From: Cyclina sinensis
Taxonomy: Eukaryota > Mollusca > Bivalvia > Venerida > Veneridae
Direction: 5' to 3'
DNA length: 64,000 nucleotides
Assembly: GCA_012932295.1 (NCBI GenBank)
Contig: JAAONU010000004.1
Coordinates: 21,522,872-21,586,871, forward strand
Below the pieces are notes generated by a model. The model did no database searches, was not told where the DNA came from, and saw nothing but the letters and a program-made list of their open reading frames with translations. Every line of letters begins with the position of its first letter. The stretch's first letter is position 1. The position numbers and the translations under genes were made by a program. Shown here one piece after another: positions 12,407 to 24,711 of the stretch.

Positions 12407-13533
12407 AAGAAGTTTGGCATTCATTTGATTTCTTTTGATAACTTAGATTTATGAGAGCGGTATAGGATGTCATTTGAAGCAAATTGTTAACTCCGCGATG
12501 GATAACCACAAGAGTCTTGAACGCATTCCGCCTAACAAAAATTAAGCGCATTACACAAGTTCGTCAGATGCAAGGCCATACGTCGCTTATGGCAGCAATG
12601 TCAGAAAAAAGGCGAATGAAGGTATACTTGGCATTTGCATCCTGTCGCTGTGTGTGTTACCGACAATCAGTGGATGCACAAAGATAATTTATGTGGGCAG
12701 TCGCCGAGGTTAAAAATTATTTCCTAAGATTGCGTCATAACACTTTGTTTAATTACTAGATTTTTCGTTAATAAATTGTTGCCTAAAAACGGGTAGAGTA
12801 AAATTCTAATGAAAGTTAGTATGAATGCAGCCTATCGGCTTTATTGTTGATCGCACCGAAGTAGAAGAGGCTATCGGGCTTAATTTTGCAAGGTGAAATG
12901 CTTTTCTTTGCTGTAATTGTACGTAAAGAAAAACAGGTATCGCTGATTTTTTTTCAAATAAAATTTGAACTTGTTAAATTAATTACGGGTAAATTGAGAA
13001 GAATTCTTATGCCTTCGCTTTAATGTCTTCTGTAGAGAATATTTTCGCATTGATTTACATTGATATCCTTGACGGCGATTTCAAGCTTAAAATCGCTATA
13101 CAGACACAATTTAATGTGACTAACAAAACACTTCAGAAAAGAGCCAGTGACATTAAAATTTCATGCCAGTTCACAGCTAACTGAACTGACGCATGTATGA
13201 CTAGTAATCTTTACTCAAGGACACACCTTGCGCTCAGGTAAGGATTCGAACTCGGGACCTGCCGAATCGGAGGCGAACTGCCTAACTAGAGAGCTATCAA
13301 AGGCTAGTTATTTTTGTTTTTTAACTCGTGTAAAGAAGAGCTTATTTGATTTTAATACACAACTCTATAGTGTGTCTCTCTTCTTCTGTGTTACTTTGCA
13401 AAAATCTATTTTTATGAGAGTCACTAGCAAGAGAAGAGTTTTTTTTTCAGTCGGCACTTCTTCTTTTAACACTCGCATTTACGTTTTTAAAATTTTAAAC
13501 CACTTACCCTTTCCATTCCTGGGACGCAGACAT
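12407..13533. repeat. Tandem segmental duplication, unit C (partial, ~1.1 kb)
   Basis: This third direct copy contains only the first part of the unit, up to the 'cattcctgggacgc' motif found at about 1335 in A and 8528 in B. A block at about 13310-13490 has no counterpart in A or B and looks like an insertion. Homology stops at about 13533, so the array ends there or is broken by unrelated DNA. Confidence 0.75.
13232..13305 (-). repeat. tRNA-like sequence in unit C
   Basis: Third copy of the tRNA-like sequence. The B box 'gagttcgaatcc' is intact, while the A-box side has diverged (gagagctatc on the plus strand). Confidence 0.45.
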
Positions 13534-15735
13534 TGGAACTAGCGTCGTAATTGTCACATATGTGATGCATAATCCCAGTAGTCGCGAAAACATAACTTGT
13601 TTCACATTGGAAGACAATGTTTATTGTTTACTGGGCACAGGATATATAACTTTACCGTAAAGGAGGTCGGAATTTTGACAAATACAATTTAGAAGAGGAA
13701 GTTTAAAAATGCCTAACAGATCTAATTAGAATAACAATTAACAACAAAGATCGTATTTCAAATGATTATCAATAGGTAAATTACTGATAGTATCAAGTAT
13801 CCGAGGTGTACGTATTATAATTTTCTTATTGAATTCTTTGTCGAATTTCTTATCTCACATATGGTTGTTATCTCATAACTATATTATCTGTATATTATTG
13901 AAAAAATTGCAAAAAGAATTATGCTTTGATTTAGTTTGATTTTTAAAATTGATTTGATTGTACGCAGTCAACCAATACACTTGTCGATAAATGTTTATTA
14001 AACGTACAATGCAAAGAGAAAAGCGGAAATGAACCAAATTATCGAAACTGTATTTTAGTTTGAGGTTTTGAATTGATTTTCTTTTAAAATAAGAGGCTAA
14101 ATGTTTTAAACGTGTGAGGACTGTTAGAAGTCATCCACACGGTTGTTTCGGGTAATTAGACAAATTAAATACCACGACTGATACATAAGGGTCTTCAGAT
14201 AGAGCTTATGCAACATGTGTGCTTATAAGTGGTACAATTCCGAACAGATTATATTTTTTGTTAGAAAACAGATTATTTTCTTTAATTGATAACAAATTTG
14301 TAATCTTTTAGTCGGTATATTTTCAAATACTTGTTATAAAAATGCTGAGGACACAAATAGCTATCCGAGCGTACAGACAGAGAGACTTGGCGTGATTTTC
14401 ACTTTTTGTGCCTTTTCAGATACCAACAGCACCCCACCCCCCCCCCCCCAATTTTGAGAAGGTAAATGTATTATTAAATGTTTCTATAATTTATCATGCT
14501 GTTATTTAAGAGTTAGTTCACAATAAGATGTTGCTCTTGTTCCAAAGAATTAATGTATTTTAACATAGCCCCAAATGAAGAAAAAAATACATATGATAAA
14601 AGCTAAATCCTTATGGTGTGGTGTTGATAAATAAGTGAAAAAGAACTTATCATTTACAAAGATATGTTTTATGAAGGATTGGAACATGTAACAGGTGTTA
14701 TTATTTACAACATTCACCAACATTTTCGTATACATTCAAGACACCTTGAAAAAAAAAGATCAAACTCCCAGATTCTTTTAAAACTGTCCTTTTATATTCC
14801 TTGTTTCTGATACTTTAAAGAAGTCAATCGATAAACACTCTCCAGGATCTTGAAATTTATACATTGCTACAGAGACCGCATTGAACAAGGAAGGAAAAAA
14901 ACTCAAATAGGTGACCGCTGAACGTAAAGGATTTCATTTGCCTTAGTCTTTGCATCCGTAAACATGTTTTTCATGGGTTACAATCATTGCGTCTATTTAT
15001 GCAACATAATATCCACACCTGTTTTTCTCAGAGGTCGGCATTGTTCCATTTGCATTATCTCATCATAGTCAACTTATTTCTTAAAGAAAAAAATGTAAGA
15101 GATTTCAAAAGATTTCTGCGAAATGGACAATCGTTTGACGTTTGTGTTTTAGTATGTGCGCGCATATGTCCGTCTGTTTTCTTTTTCTATATTTCCAAGT
15201 CTACCAGTTATCAAAACTAATGACTCATTTAATCTGCAGTCTTGTGTTATGAATAATATAAACTAAAATCCGGATATTGATCACACAATGGCTTTGTGCC
15301 TTTATCGCATGTTGCACATTGAGTTGTATGACGTCTTGACGTCAAAATGTCGAATCGTAATGTTTACCACAGGCATTAGCTAAACCCCACTCATGGCGTC
15401 AGCATACCGGTGTTAAACACGCGTTTGTTTTTGTTGGAGGGCCACGTGTGGATTTTTTTGCGTTAACACGTGCCTGCACTTCTGCTATTTGATTGTGAAA
15501 ACAGACATTTTGCTGTAATTGAAAGTCACTGGTAAGTTTTAATGCATTTACCTTTCAGTTTTCTTATTTTTGCATAATCTGGCCATGAGTACATCCTTTC
15601 ACTATTCCTTTACATCCATAAAACTTTGTTTGTTTACAACATCAAATTTGACAGCCAATGACGTCACGCCGATTCGTAGCAAAATCACCTGACACCGTGA
15701 CAGTTAAAAATGGCGGGAAAATAGTTTTGGCCCAC
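13534..15735. other. Intergenic, no gene seen
   Basis: AT-rich sequence with only short open frames and no recognisable motif. The one notable simple feature is a run of thirteen or so C at about 14437-14450. No RNA gene or known repeat is apparent. Confidence 0.4.
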
Positions 15736-15737
15736 CA

Positions 15738-16985
15738 GTATTGCCATGATTATGCCCTCGAACTGTCCGTCCGTCAGTCAGTCCGTCAGTCCGTCCGAAA
15801 ACTTAAACATTGGCAATAACTTCTTTATTAGTAAGTTGATATACTTCATACTTGGACATAATACCCCTGTGGACAAGGCCTTCCTACCGACCTATATTTG
15901 TTTAACCTGAAACCCTGAATGACCTTCATCTTGAAGATCCAATTGTCCAAAAACTTTAACATTTCCCATAACGTCCTTATTAGTCAGTGGATTTACTTCA
16001 TACTTGGACACGACACCCCTTTTGGACAAGGCCTGTCCACTGAACTTTAATTGTTTGACCTTGTCCCCTGAATATCCAATTGTCCGGAAACTAATATTTG
16101 GCCATAAATTCCAAATTATTAAGCGGATATACTTTATACTTAAACACAACACCTCTTTGGACAAGACCTTCCCACTGCCCTGTATTTATCTGACCTTGAC
16201 TCCTGAATTACTTTCACATTGAAGATCCAATTGTCCAAAAACGTAAGCATTGGCCATAACTTCCTTATCAGTAAGTAGAATTACTTCATATTAGCACACA
16301 ACTCCTCTTTGGACAAGGCCTTCCCAACGACCTATATGTATTTCAGCTTGGCCCCTGAATGACCTTCTCCTTGAAGATCCAATTGTCCAGAAACTTTCAC
16401 ATTGCCTATAACTTCCTTATTAGTCTGTGGATTTACTTCATACTTGAACACATCCACCTTTGGACAAGACTTTCCCACTGACCTTTAATTATTTGACCTT
16501 TACCCCTGAATGACCTTCACCTTGAAGATCCAATTGCCCAGAAACTTTAACATTGGCAATAACTTCCTTATTAGTGAGTGGAATTACTTCATACTTGGAC
16601 ACAAAGCCCCTTTGGACAAGGCCTTCCCATTGACCTTTATCTATTTGACCTTAACCCCTGAATGACCTTTACCTTGAAGATTCAATTGTCCAGAAACTTT
16701 CAAATTGCCCATAATTGCCTTATTAGTGAGTGGATTTACTTCATCCTTGGATACAACCCCCTTTGGAATAAACCTTCCCACTGACCTTTAATTATTTGAC
16801 CTTAACCCCTGAATATCCAGTTGTCCAAAAACTAATATTTGGCCAAATGCCTGAACTTCTAAAACATTAAGTGGATATACTTCATACTTAAACACAACAC
16901 CCCCTTGGACAAGTGCTCCTCACTGCCCTGTACTTATTTCACCTTGACCCCTGAATGACTGGTTCTCGGCTCAAAGGTCAAGGCA
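15738..16985 (-). mobile_element. Pearl-like repeat element, minus orientation
   Basis: At least six imperfect core repeats with a period near 150 bp. The phrase 'gaagatccaattgtcc' recurs at about 15933, 16222, 16372, 16525 and 16677. At the left end is a 'gtccgtccgtcagtcagtcc' microsatellite next to 'attatgccctcgaactg', the decayed end hairpin. The related plus-strand copies at 34535-35050 and 40040-40885 share core sequence and end. No coding capacity is seen. Confidence 0.65.
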
Positions 16986-17059
16986 CCACTTTCGAAGGCA
17001 TTGTCATCTTACAGTGATAGTTCTTGTTTTATCTTATTTTTATGTAGTTTTTTCTTCTT

Positions 17060-18530
17060 TCAGGGTCCTCCTTCAAAGAAAAGAAACTTGCTACATGATA
17101 GAGAAAACTTGAGAAGAGTTTTTGAGGCTACAAGAAATTGTGTATCTGTTTATAGAGCAGCTGGCAGTACTCTGTACCGGAGTCTACACTCGGGAAAAGG
17201 CATTTAGGACTGGTATCCCTTGATGATACCTTTAGAGGCTTTGTAACCATTTTTTCCATTGATGAGGTACATAAACTTGTCTATCACAGCTCTGGCCGGT
17301 ATAGGCCATGGTTACAATAAGCCTTCAATCCAGCATTTGGTCTGGGATTATGCAAAGTCACTTGTAAATCAAATTAAGGCAAAATATTTCTTGAGTGATA
17401 ACTTGTTTTACGGTTTCTCGAAACGATTTCCTGATCTCAGAGCGAAAAAAAACGCGTGCTAAATCTGCTTCAGGAGAAGCTCTTCACAACTATTAAAATG
17501 AACTTGAATCAATACTGACTGCAAATGACTTGCATGATAAAATTGTGTATGACAAAGATACTGTCCCGTAAGATATCACTTCAGCAAGATCACAAACAGT
17601 AACCATAGTTGCATCTTAAAACGCAGTTGGTAATTCAATACCACCTTACAATGTTTTCCTTGGTCAACGTTGGTATCCTATTTTCTTGATTATAGTCATC
17701 CAGGTGCTGCAGGTGAAATGTCAAAAACTGACTTGTCCAATACAAGTGTCTTTGAAAATTATCTTCTGAGTCACTTTGCTAATAAATTACTTGATGATCC
17801 TAGCATGAAAACTGTTATCCTTTTTTGATGGTCATCGGTCACATACTTCTCTTACTTTGACCGACTGGGCAATGAGATACTATGTCATTTTGTTGTTTTT
17901 TTCCACCTCATTCAAGTCACCTGGCCTAGCCTCTAGATGTTGGAGTCTTTGGACAATTGAAATCTATGTACTATACAGAATACCAACACTTTATGAGAAG
18001 AATTCCTGGAATGAACATTCTAAATATGACATTCCCTGCCATACAAGTAAGCCATACATGAAAGCGTTTTCTATAGAAAACCTTGTATTTGCATTCCGTA
18101 GAACTGGCATCTATCCTTTTGACAGAGCAAACATTACTAACTCCCAGATTGCTCCATCAGTGATATGAGAAATCTAACTTTACACACCAAGATGAAAACT
18201 GTGAAAACATCCTATCTCCCCCTGTCACTGAACCTCATCAACACTAATAGGTTTTTTTTAAACAGGGAACATTACTTCTGCCAAAGTAAAACCTAAAAAA
18301 AGATTTGTTCAACCTTTCTTGTCTGGTAATCTTCATAATGAGTCATGAAACCCTTCATGCTCAGTCTAATAAACACAGCCAAAAACTACTTTGAAGTATC
18401 AACAAGTATAAGGCCAAACACATCAGGCACCGCTAAGGCAGGAGGTCCCATACCAGTTGCATCAGAAGACTCTGTATCTGACTCTGAACCTGATACAAAA
18501 ATGGCGGAAGAAACCGAATAATGCGTCTGT
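17060..18530 (+). pseudogene. Broken pogo/Tigger-type DDE transposase
   Basis: Reading across frames recovers pieces of a DDE-superfamily (pogo/Tigger/jerky-like) transposase. An N-terminal helix-turn-helix-like stretch lies at 17060-17200, a middle segment at 17290-17460, and the catalytic region at 17680-18120. The last includes 'DYSHPGAAGEMSK' and, in shifted frames, family-typical 'DGHRSH' and 'HLAQPLDV'-like motifs. A conserved C-terminal helix region follows near 18060-18150. The frame changes several times and stops interrupt it, so no active enzyme can be made. A possible low-complexity tail (acidic, Ser-rich) extends to about 18530. The family assignment rests on motif memory only. 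Confidence 0.7.
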
Positions 18531-18589
18531 AAAACATGACAGCCTGACAGTTCAATTAGAGCTTCTCTACAAAGCTTCTTCAAATTATG

Positions 18590-19350
18590 TCCCTGGGGTG
18601 TTAAATAGCTCCGCCCCAGAGTAACTTGATTTGATAAAGCCTTATATAGGGAAAACTTTGAAAATCTTATAGTTATTTTGCAAGAAGCATCATCTCAAAG
18701 TCGTCAACCTTGTTCACATGATGCTCTTTTTGTCAGAACTGGCCCCGCCTGAGGGGTCACTAGAGTTTTGTAAAGATCTGCATAGAAAAAAAACTTTAAC
18801 AATCTTCTTGTCCGTAATCAAACAGCTTTGTGTGTAGATATTTGATATATAACATGACCTAGAAGACATCTACCAGGTTTGTTCAAATCTTGGCCCTCGG
18901 GTCAAAATTGTCCTGGCCCCAGGGTCACCAAGGCTAAAATAGAATTGTCAACATAAAGCCTTTATTTATCATGCAAGATTCTTGCATAAGCTCAAATAGT
19001 TTTATACTTATTCCTTTCGAGTCTAAAGTCTTCATTTATTGATTGAAATCTGAGTAAACCAATATATTTGTTATTTGGTATATATGTTCCTTACAAGAAC
19101 TTCCACCCTTATGTGGGGTTTGAAGTCACTGTGTCAAAGTCAAGTCATCGAGTTTAATAATAGTTTTTTTCTACTTTCTCTTATAGAACCTTTGTTTAGA
19201 GACTGATATTTTAGACATCTGGTTTGAAAGCACCTTCCATTAACCACAAACATTCATTGGGGGTCAAGGCCAAGATCAAAAAGGCTTCTAATACATTTTT
19301 CTTCTTTCGTTATGGAACCTTCATTTATTGACCGATATTTTACATATTTG
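18590..19350. repeat. Imperfect core repeats, no gene
   Basis: Degenerate repeats about 135-170 bp apart centred on 'ggccccnnnnnnggtcac'-type phrases (about 18606, 18741 and 18910). They resemble the core repeats of bivalve pearl-like elements but no end hairpin or microsatellite is recognisable. Confidence 0.35.
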
Positions 19351-19357
19351 GTATGTA

Positions 19358-20858
19358 CCCAGCAGGCACACAACACTGATTAAACGCTGTTTCAACATTG
19401 AGTGTTGGTCGTGACATTGATCTACCTGGTCCAACATACATAAACCTAATTGAATATGTTTGCAGGTAAATGGTTGAAGACTGACATTGAAACAACGTTT
19501 AAAACTGGTCAGAAGTAAAGTTAATTTTGATAACATTTAAGTAATATGAAGTCGATATAATATTGATAAAGATGTGTACTGACAAACTGTAACACTTAAA
19601 ATAGAATGTAAAATATCTCTATAGACGTATGATCGTAGTGGCGCCTGTCACTTTAACGGCGCATGCTCAACACACAGTGACGCCATATTCAAGTAGGACT
19701 AGGTGGATTTTGGAATTTTGGATAATATTCACTAATCATTTTGCAGAAAAAAAATACGGGTACGTAGTCAAGATATTCTCTATCCTAAATGCATTGCATC
19801 TATTTGTCTATTTGAGCTTATTTATCGTCGGTACCGGTTGCCCATATGACCGACGCCCCCTGAAGATATTATATATTATGTTGTCGGGGTAGTGCAAGAT
19901 ACAGAAAGCATCACATTCCTGGTTCTTTTGCATGCTCAGCGTACAGCACTGATACATGGAGGAGCGGGGGATCGATTTCTGGACCCCTGGTTTACCAGTC
20001 TAGCGAGTTACCTTTGGACCATATCTGCTCCCAATGAATTGCATCGTTGCTTCGTTCTCCTTATATATAAATAGCTAAGTCTTCTAAAGTCACAAAATTA
20101 TGCAAGCTTTGTTTACCTTCAAATTGTCGCCCACACTGACTTTTCTCCACAGTCGTTTCGCTCCTGTTGTTTTGGCCACTATATATATTGTCACTGTGTA
20201 ATTATATGAGTGTTAAAACAGGTTCTAAACACAGCCTTACAAATAAATTAGTCATGGAATATATTATTTTTTGTCAGTTAAAAAGCACTACATAGTAATA
20301 ATATTTTTTCTTCTTTTATTATAGATGCAGCGTTGAAATCAAATGGAAAGAAAGTGACCGTACAAGACATTATTTCAACAATGATGGAATATTCGATGTA
20401 TGGAGGTGGATAGAGAACATTACAAGACAGTTTTGATGAGCTGATAGTACAATATATTTTTACAGTGTTTGCTCCCATATTAATGGTTGATTAGTAATAA
20501 ACAAAAATAAATAAATGTGGCTTGCTGGTATTTTGATATTCTTATAGTGAAAATGCCTGTGGATACGTGTCAACATTTATACCCCCGGCTTTTGCTAAAA
20601 TATCCATTTTACAATGAATACCCTTTACAAATTTAAACCAAAATTCGACGTTTGTTCAACGTCTACTATACTGGATTCAAAAGTTGATTAAATGTCGAAA
20701 CAACGTTTAATAAATGTTGATTAATGGTTGCTATCAACGTTAGAACAACGTTGGGATTTCAATGTTATTCAAACTTTGAAAAACAAATATAAATTTATAA
20801 ACCTTATTTCAATGTTGAAAAATGTCAACATTGCTTCAACGTCGCTGTGCCTGCTGGA
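19358..20858. mobile_element. Inverted-repeat element 'a' with repeat-laden termini
   Basis: The termini are inverted: 'cccagcaggcacacaac' at 19358 and, reverse complemented, 'ccagcaggcacagcgac' ending at 20857. Behind each end is a cluster of motifs of the type 'caacgttgaaacaacg', in opposite orientation at the two sides. The interior holds a SINE (19815-20035) but no transposase, so it is non-autonomous. No target duplication is clear. Confidence 0.7.
19815..20035 (-). mobile_element. SINE family 1, minus orientation
   Basis: Reverse complement shows the family body: 'tgagcatgcaaaagaacc', 'tgctttctgtatcttgcac' and the end 'ggtaccgacgataa'. The tRNA-like head is degenerate ('ggtccaaaggtaactcgc', then 'agaaatcgatccccc'). 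It lies within inverted-repeat element 'a'. Confidence 0.65.
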
Positions 20859-20952
20859 TAGGTAACTTGCATGGGCCTTTACCACTGAGTGCCATTTAAC
20901 TTCGCTAGTATAAAGGTCAACAATGTTAAAAAATAGATTTTCTTCTTTCCGT

Positions 20953-21912
20953 TATTATCGCCGTTCCTGGACGGCGATATATACAATTAACAAGATTTGA
21001 ACAGTTTTGCCTGTACACCGCCTGCCTTTTGCCAATCAAAGCGAATAATTTCATATCACATGATAACAAAACGGACGTCAAAAAACTTCAGCAAGGGATG
21101 CGTAAATGGACTCGCCCAACCGCCATGTTTGTCGGGTTACTTATTCGTACAACTGAAAAATACCATCATCAATGTACGAACTCAGTACCAGTCTTCAGGC
21201 TCTTACAGGATAAACACAAGATAATCGCAATATTTTTTGCTACATGTCATTTCTAACTAGAGAATGTAGTCTAAATAAGAGTATTTTTTTTTCCCAAAAC
21301 TTGCACTTATAGAAAAAAAAATGCTTGCTTTCGGGCGATTCTAATCAGGATATATCCGTGTTTTATATATGCTTGTTTAGGGTAAGGGCAATATCGTATT
21401 GTTTTACCTAAAATTTATTCTGTTTAAATTGTACATGTAATATTCTTATAATATTGAAGAATAGTATCTAGCTTTTGTTAAGTATATATTTTTTAGTAAT
21501 AAAAAAAGTAAAAAACTACGCAAATAGCTATTTAATTATGCGTAGACTGGTTTAAAACAAAGCAATATTTACAAGGTTTTTAATGCTGCAAATTATCAGT
21601 GTTAAAATAAAGTTCAGTACAAGAAAAATCTTTACAATTTTAACATGATGTATAAAGATATTGGCATGCTTTTCATAAAGAAGTCAAATCATTCGCTTTC
21701 AAAAATAGTCCAGCAACAATAAAAATTACAATGTATATTTCATCTACTTTATAATTTCTCTGTGAAAATGATCAAATATAACCTCGCTTTTCACTGCAAA
21801 CCATGTTATAAAATTATCAAATTTATGAATGACGAACATGAAATAAATACATAGACGTCATGCATGGCTGAACGGCCACTTCAAGCATTTTTGGAAATGC
21901 TAATACTTGTAA
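20953..21912 (+). repeat. Dispersed ~955-bp repeat, copy 1
   Basis: It begins with a perfect hairpin, 'atcgccgt' then 'acggcgat' with a 6-base loop, and ends after 'ggaaatgctaatacttgta'. A copy of the same length and orientation lies at 46647-47600. No protein is recognised. Near the 3' end both copies share a start-codon context 'catggctgaacggc', but the open frame that follows is short and diverges at the repeat end. Confidence 0.8.
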
Positions 21913-22239
21913 AGCTTTTATCTTTAGCCCTTTTCAGAAACGTGAGTTGTCCGCCCTTGATAATTCTTCATAGGAAATACAATATCACTGTGAAATGCAC
22001 ATCTGTCACTCCCCGGGTAGTAATCTCATCTAGGACGACGTACATGACAGATAAACGCTAACAAAACTCGACAATAATGATTTTTTTTTTTGAAAATTAC
22101 ATTAGATGAAGCCGTGTCCTCTCATCAAAGATATCGTTGTGTGTTAAATGACAAAGATGTTTCAATACATCGATTTCCGTCGATTTACGGCAGATTTACG
22201 TCTGAGAAAAGTCTGAATTCAAAGGTGCAAGAACGCTCA

Positions 22240-22372
22240 ATCAAACTTTGTGTTTTTAACCAGTGACCAAACGAGAATGTGTGCTGTGCATTTTATTGGA
22301 AGATCTGGGCCCACAAAAGAAAACCCAATTCCTTTCTACTTTCCAAGGGCTGATGGAAGTGAAAAAAGTTTA
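22240..22372 (+). pseudogene. Possible THAP-domain fragment
   Basis: The frame ending at 22372 reads 'TRMCAVHFIGRSGP', followed by a Pro/Phe-rich segment and a stop. The Cys-x2-His pair, 'C-A-V-H-F', preceded by a basic residue, resembles the second half of a THAP zinc finger, as found in host factors and in P- or Kolobok-type transposases. The first Cys pair and the conserved Trp are not found upstream in frame. It may be one exon of a gene or a transposon relic; the evidence is a single short motif. Confidence 0.3.
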
Positions 22373-23689
22373 TAAATTATCAGTAAGTAGGTTTTGACAG
22401 TTCTGTGAAAAAAGAAAGTTAGTTTGTTTAATGTCTTCATGTGGTTGAATCGTCACTGTATTGTCTGAGAAGAAAATGTAATAGATACAAAATGAATACA
22501 GACCAATCCTTTTTATGGTGGATAAATAATTATGGCAAATGAAGTATGATAAATAATAAGTCATACAACTAATTGCCATATGAAATTTATTAGCCCAAAC
22601 TGTCCCGAATGCTTTAATTTCTTACAGAAAAGTGGTGTGATTCAATGCTAGATAAATATTGAAAGTAAGTTGTCAATACGTCTAATGTTTCAATGTCTCA
22701 TTAAAGAAACTTGAAAGTCTTTTATTCAATTTTAAGTTGCTGTAATGTTTAAAAAACATATATGTTCTTGTACATATTTCTTAAAATTCTGACAATGTTT
22801 TTGCATAGTCTGTTTGCAACCATAGTCAGTGTTAGTTAAGGAGGATAACCATCTCCATTTCTTTTTATAGACATAAGAAACTGCTATTAACCTTGAACAC
22901 CTGACAAAAAGAACAACTCGGATGATGAGGACAGTACGGAAAAGGAATTAGTTACCGGCAGTCGGTCACCAGACTTAAATTCTGAGTTTATTGTTTGTAC
23001 ATCTGAAAGGCTATATATATATATTTCATTACTGTCAAGATAGCATGGAAACGTAACTTTTGATTAAATGTCACTGCTGAACATAACAAATATTTTTATT
23101 ATTAAAAGATAATAACTTTACTGCCTGCAGAAACTCAGATAATGTAGTGTAGCACAAATGAATATATTTGACGATATTAAACTTACATATATTTTCTTTG
23201 TCAATTTCTGTCCAAGTGGCAATTGTACCTGCTTCACACTAGGAGCTGAATTTCTTTGACATTAACCCTGCTCTATTAGTTTGTTGTTTTTTTCAAATGG
23301 TGAAAAAATTGATAGCCGATATATATTTATGTTTACGTGTAAGATCTATATAATTATGCTCAGACTGTATTTTTGGAAACACAGATTTCTTTTTAATTGA
23401 TTTTCAGCTCCGTGACTATGGAGACTTCAGGCCTACCCCTTCCAAGATTCAGGTAGAAGATTTTTTAGCAAGCATAAAACATTGGCCTGTTAAATCGATT
23501 CACTTCGAAGTCAAAGCAAGATTAAGTAATATTTTTTTCCTAAGTCGGAGATAACAACAGAAAATAACAAGTGTCGGTAGACATGGAGTTTCCACTATTT
23601 TATTCAAGCAAAGACCTAAAATACCATGGTAATTAGGTCTTTGACGGAAGCAAAGCCTTAATCTTAATTAAGGTCTTAATTGAAGCCAG
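22373..23689. other. Intergenic, no supported gene
   Basis: One 35-codon stretch at about 22911-23020 reads as an acidic, Ser/Glu-rich peptide ('NNSDDEDSTEKE'). At 23407-23448 a short segment has an exon-like 'ttttcag' before it and 'gtagaag' after it. Either could be an exon of a THAP-containing gene, but no reading connects them. Confidence 0.3.
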
Positions 23690-23930
23690 TCCAATGGGAC
23701 TTTTCATCATGAGTTTACCTTCTTATCAACCAAAGTTACACCGTCTGAGAAACTGAGTGAGTTAGAAGTACATAGCATTATCAACTTTTACTATGTTGGG
23801 TGAGCGTAAAGCTCTGCGCAAGTGTTTAACTGTCATCAAATTCAAAATAAAATCAAATTCCACTTAAGTTGCCGAGAGATAAAGGGCTGGTATAAAATAC
23901 AAACGAACTATGCAGACCACGTCGAGGAGC
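23690..23930 (+). repeat. Dispersed repeat, copy 1 (partner at 46120-46395)
   Basis: Colinear with 46120-46395. Shared phrases are 'tatcaaccaaa', 'gcgtaaagctctgcg' and 'aacgaactatgcagac'. The two copies are diverged with indels. No function is evident. Confidence 0.6.
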
Positions 23931-23932
23931 GG

Positions 23933-24022
23933 ATCAGTGGTCCAGCGGTAACGCGCAGAATTGGTAACCCTGGGGTCCCATGTATCAGTGCTGTACATTG
24001 AGCATGCAAAAGAACCAGTGGT
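23933..24022 (+). mobile_element. SINE family 1, internally deleted copy
   Basis: A tRNA-like head with the A box 'tggtccagcggtaacg' runs directly into the body motif 'gtatcagtgctgtac' and 'tgagcatgcaaaagaacc'. The B-box region and the 3' third are missing. Confidence 0.5.
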
Positions 24023-24711
24023 TTATTACTATAAATACATTATATTATATTATGTTTATAGTAATATAAGCATATTATATTATATTTATAGTAATAAGCA
24101 CAAATAGAAGCCCCAAAATTAAGTTTCAAGCATTTGTGGTCGTATTGATGTTCAAATAAACCGCAACGTTCTAAGAACTCATGTTCAAAGTCATTTGAAA
24201 TGGGTCTTGCTATGGTTTACAGTCCTGTCTGCTATATGAAATTTTATATAAAATAAAGAAGGAAAGTATTTGGTGGTTTCTCACCATAATCTAAAAAATT
24301 TCGATTTAAACTTTTCAGGAAACTAGGAACTTTTGCGAAACCATGAATTGTCTGTAAATGTTTTCAAATTATCGCGATAACTATCTATCTATCATATGTC
24401 AGAAATATGCCCCGATACCATAAATAAGAGATAACGCTTCGTTTTAGTCGAGACTCAATTACTCTTCTGAACCACGGAGCAAGATTAATACACGTTACAA
24501 AAGTTGTTTCCTAATGAAAAAAAAATCAGTTTACATAACATTTAAGCAATTATGATACTAAATACTAAAGACAAAATTGATAAAACATTATGATTCAAAG
24601 ATAAAGATCTGTTAAGTTTTGATTAATGAACTATCTCGATTATGCCAAGTATAATGAGTTGTGTGTTAATGTCCATTCTAACTGTTTAGCATTTCGTATA
24701 AACTCTATCTA

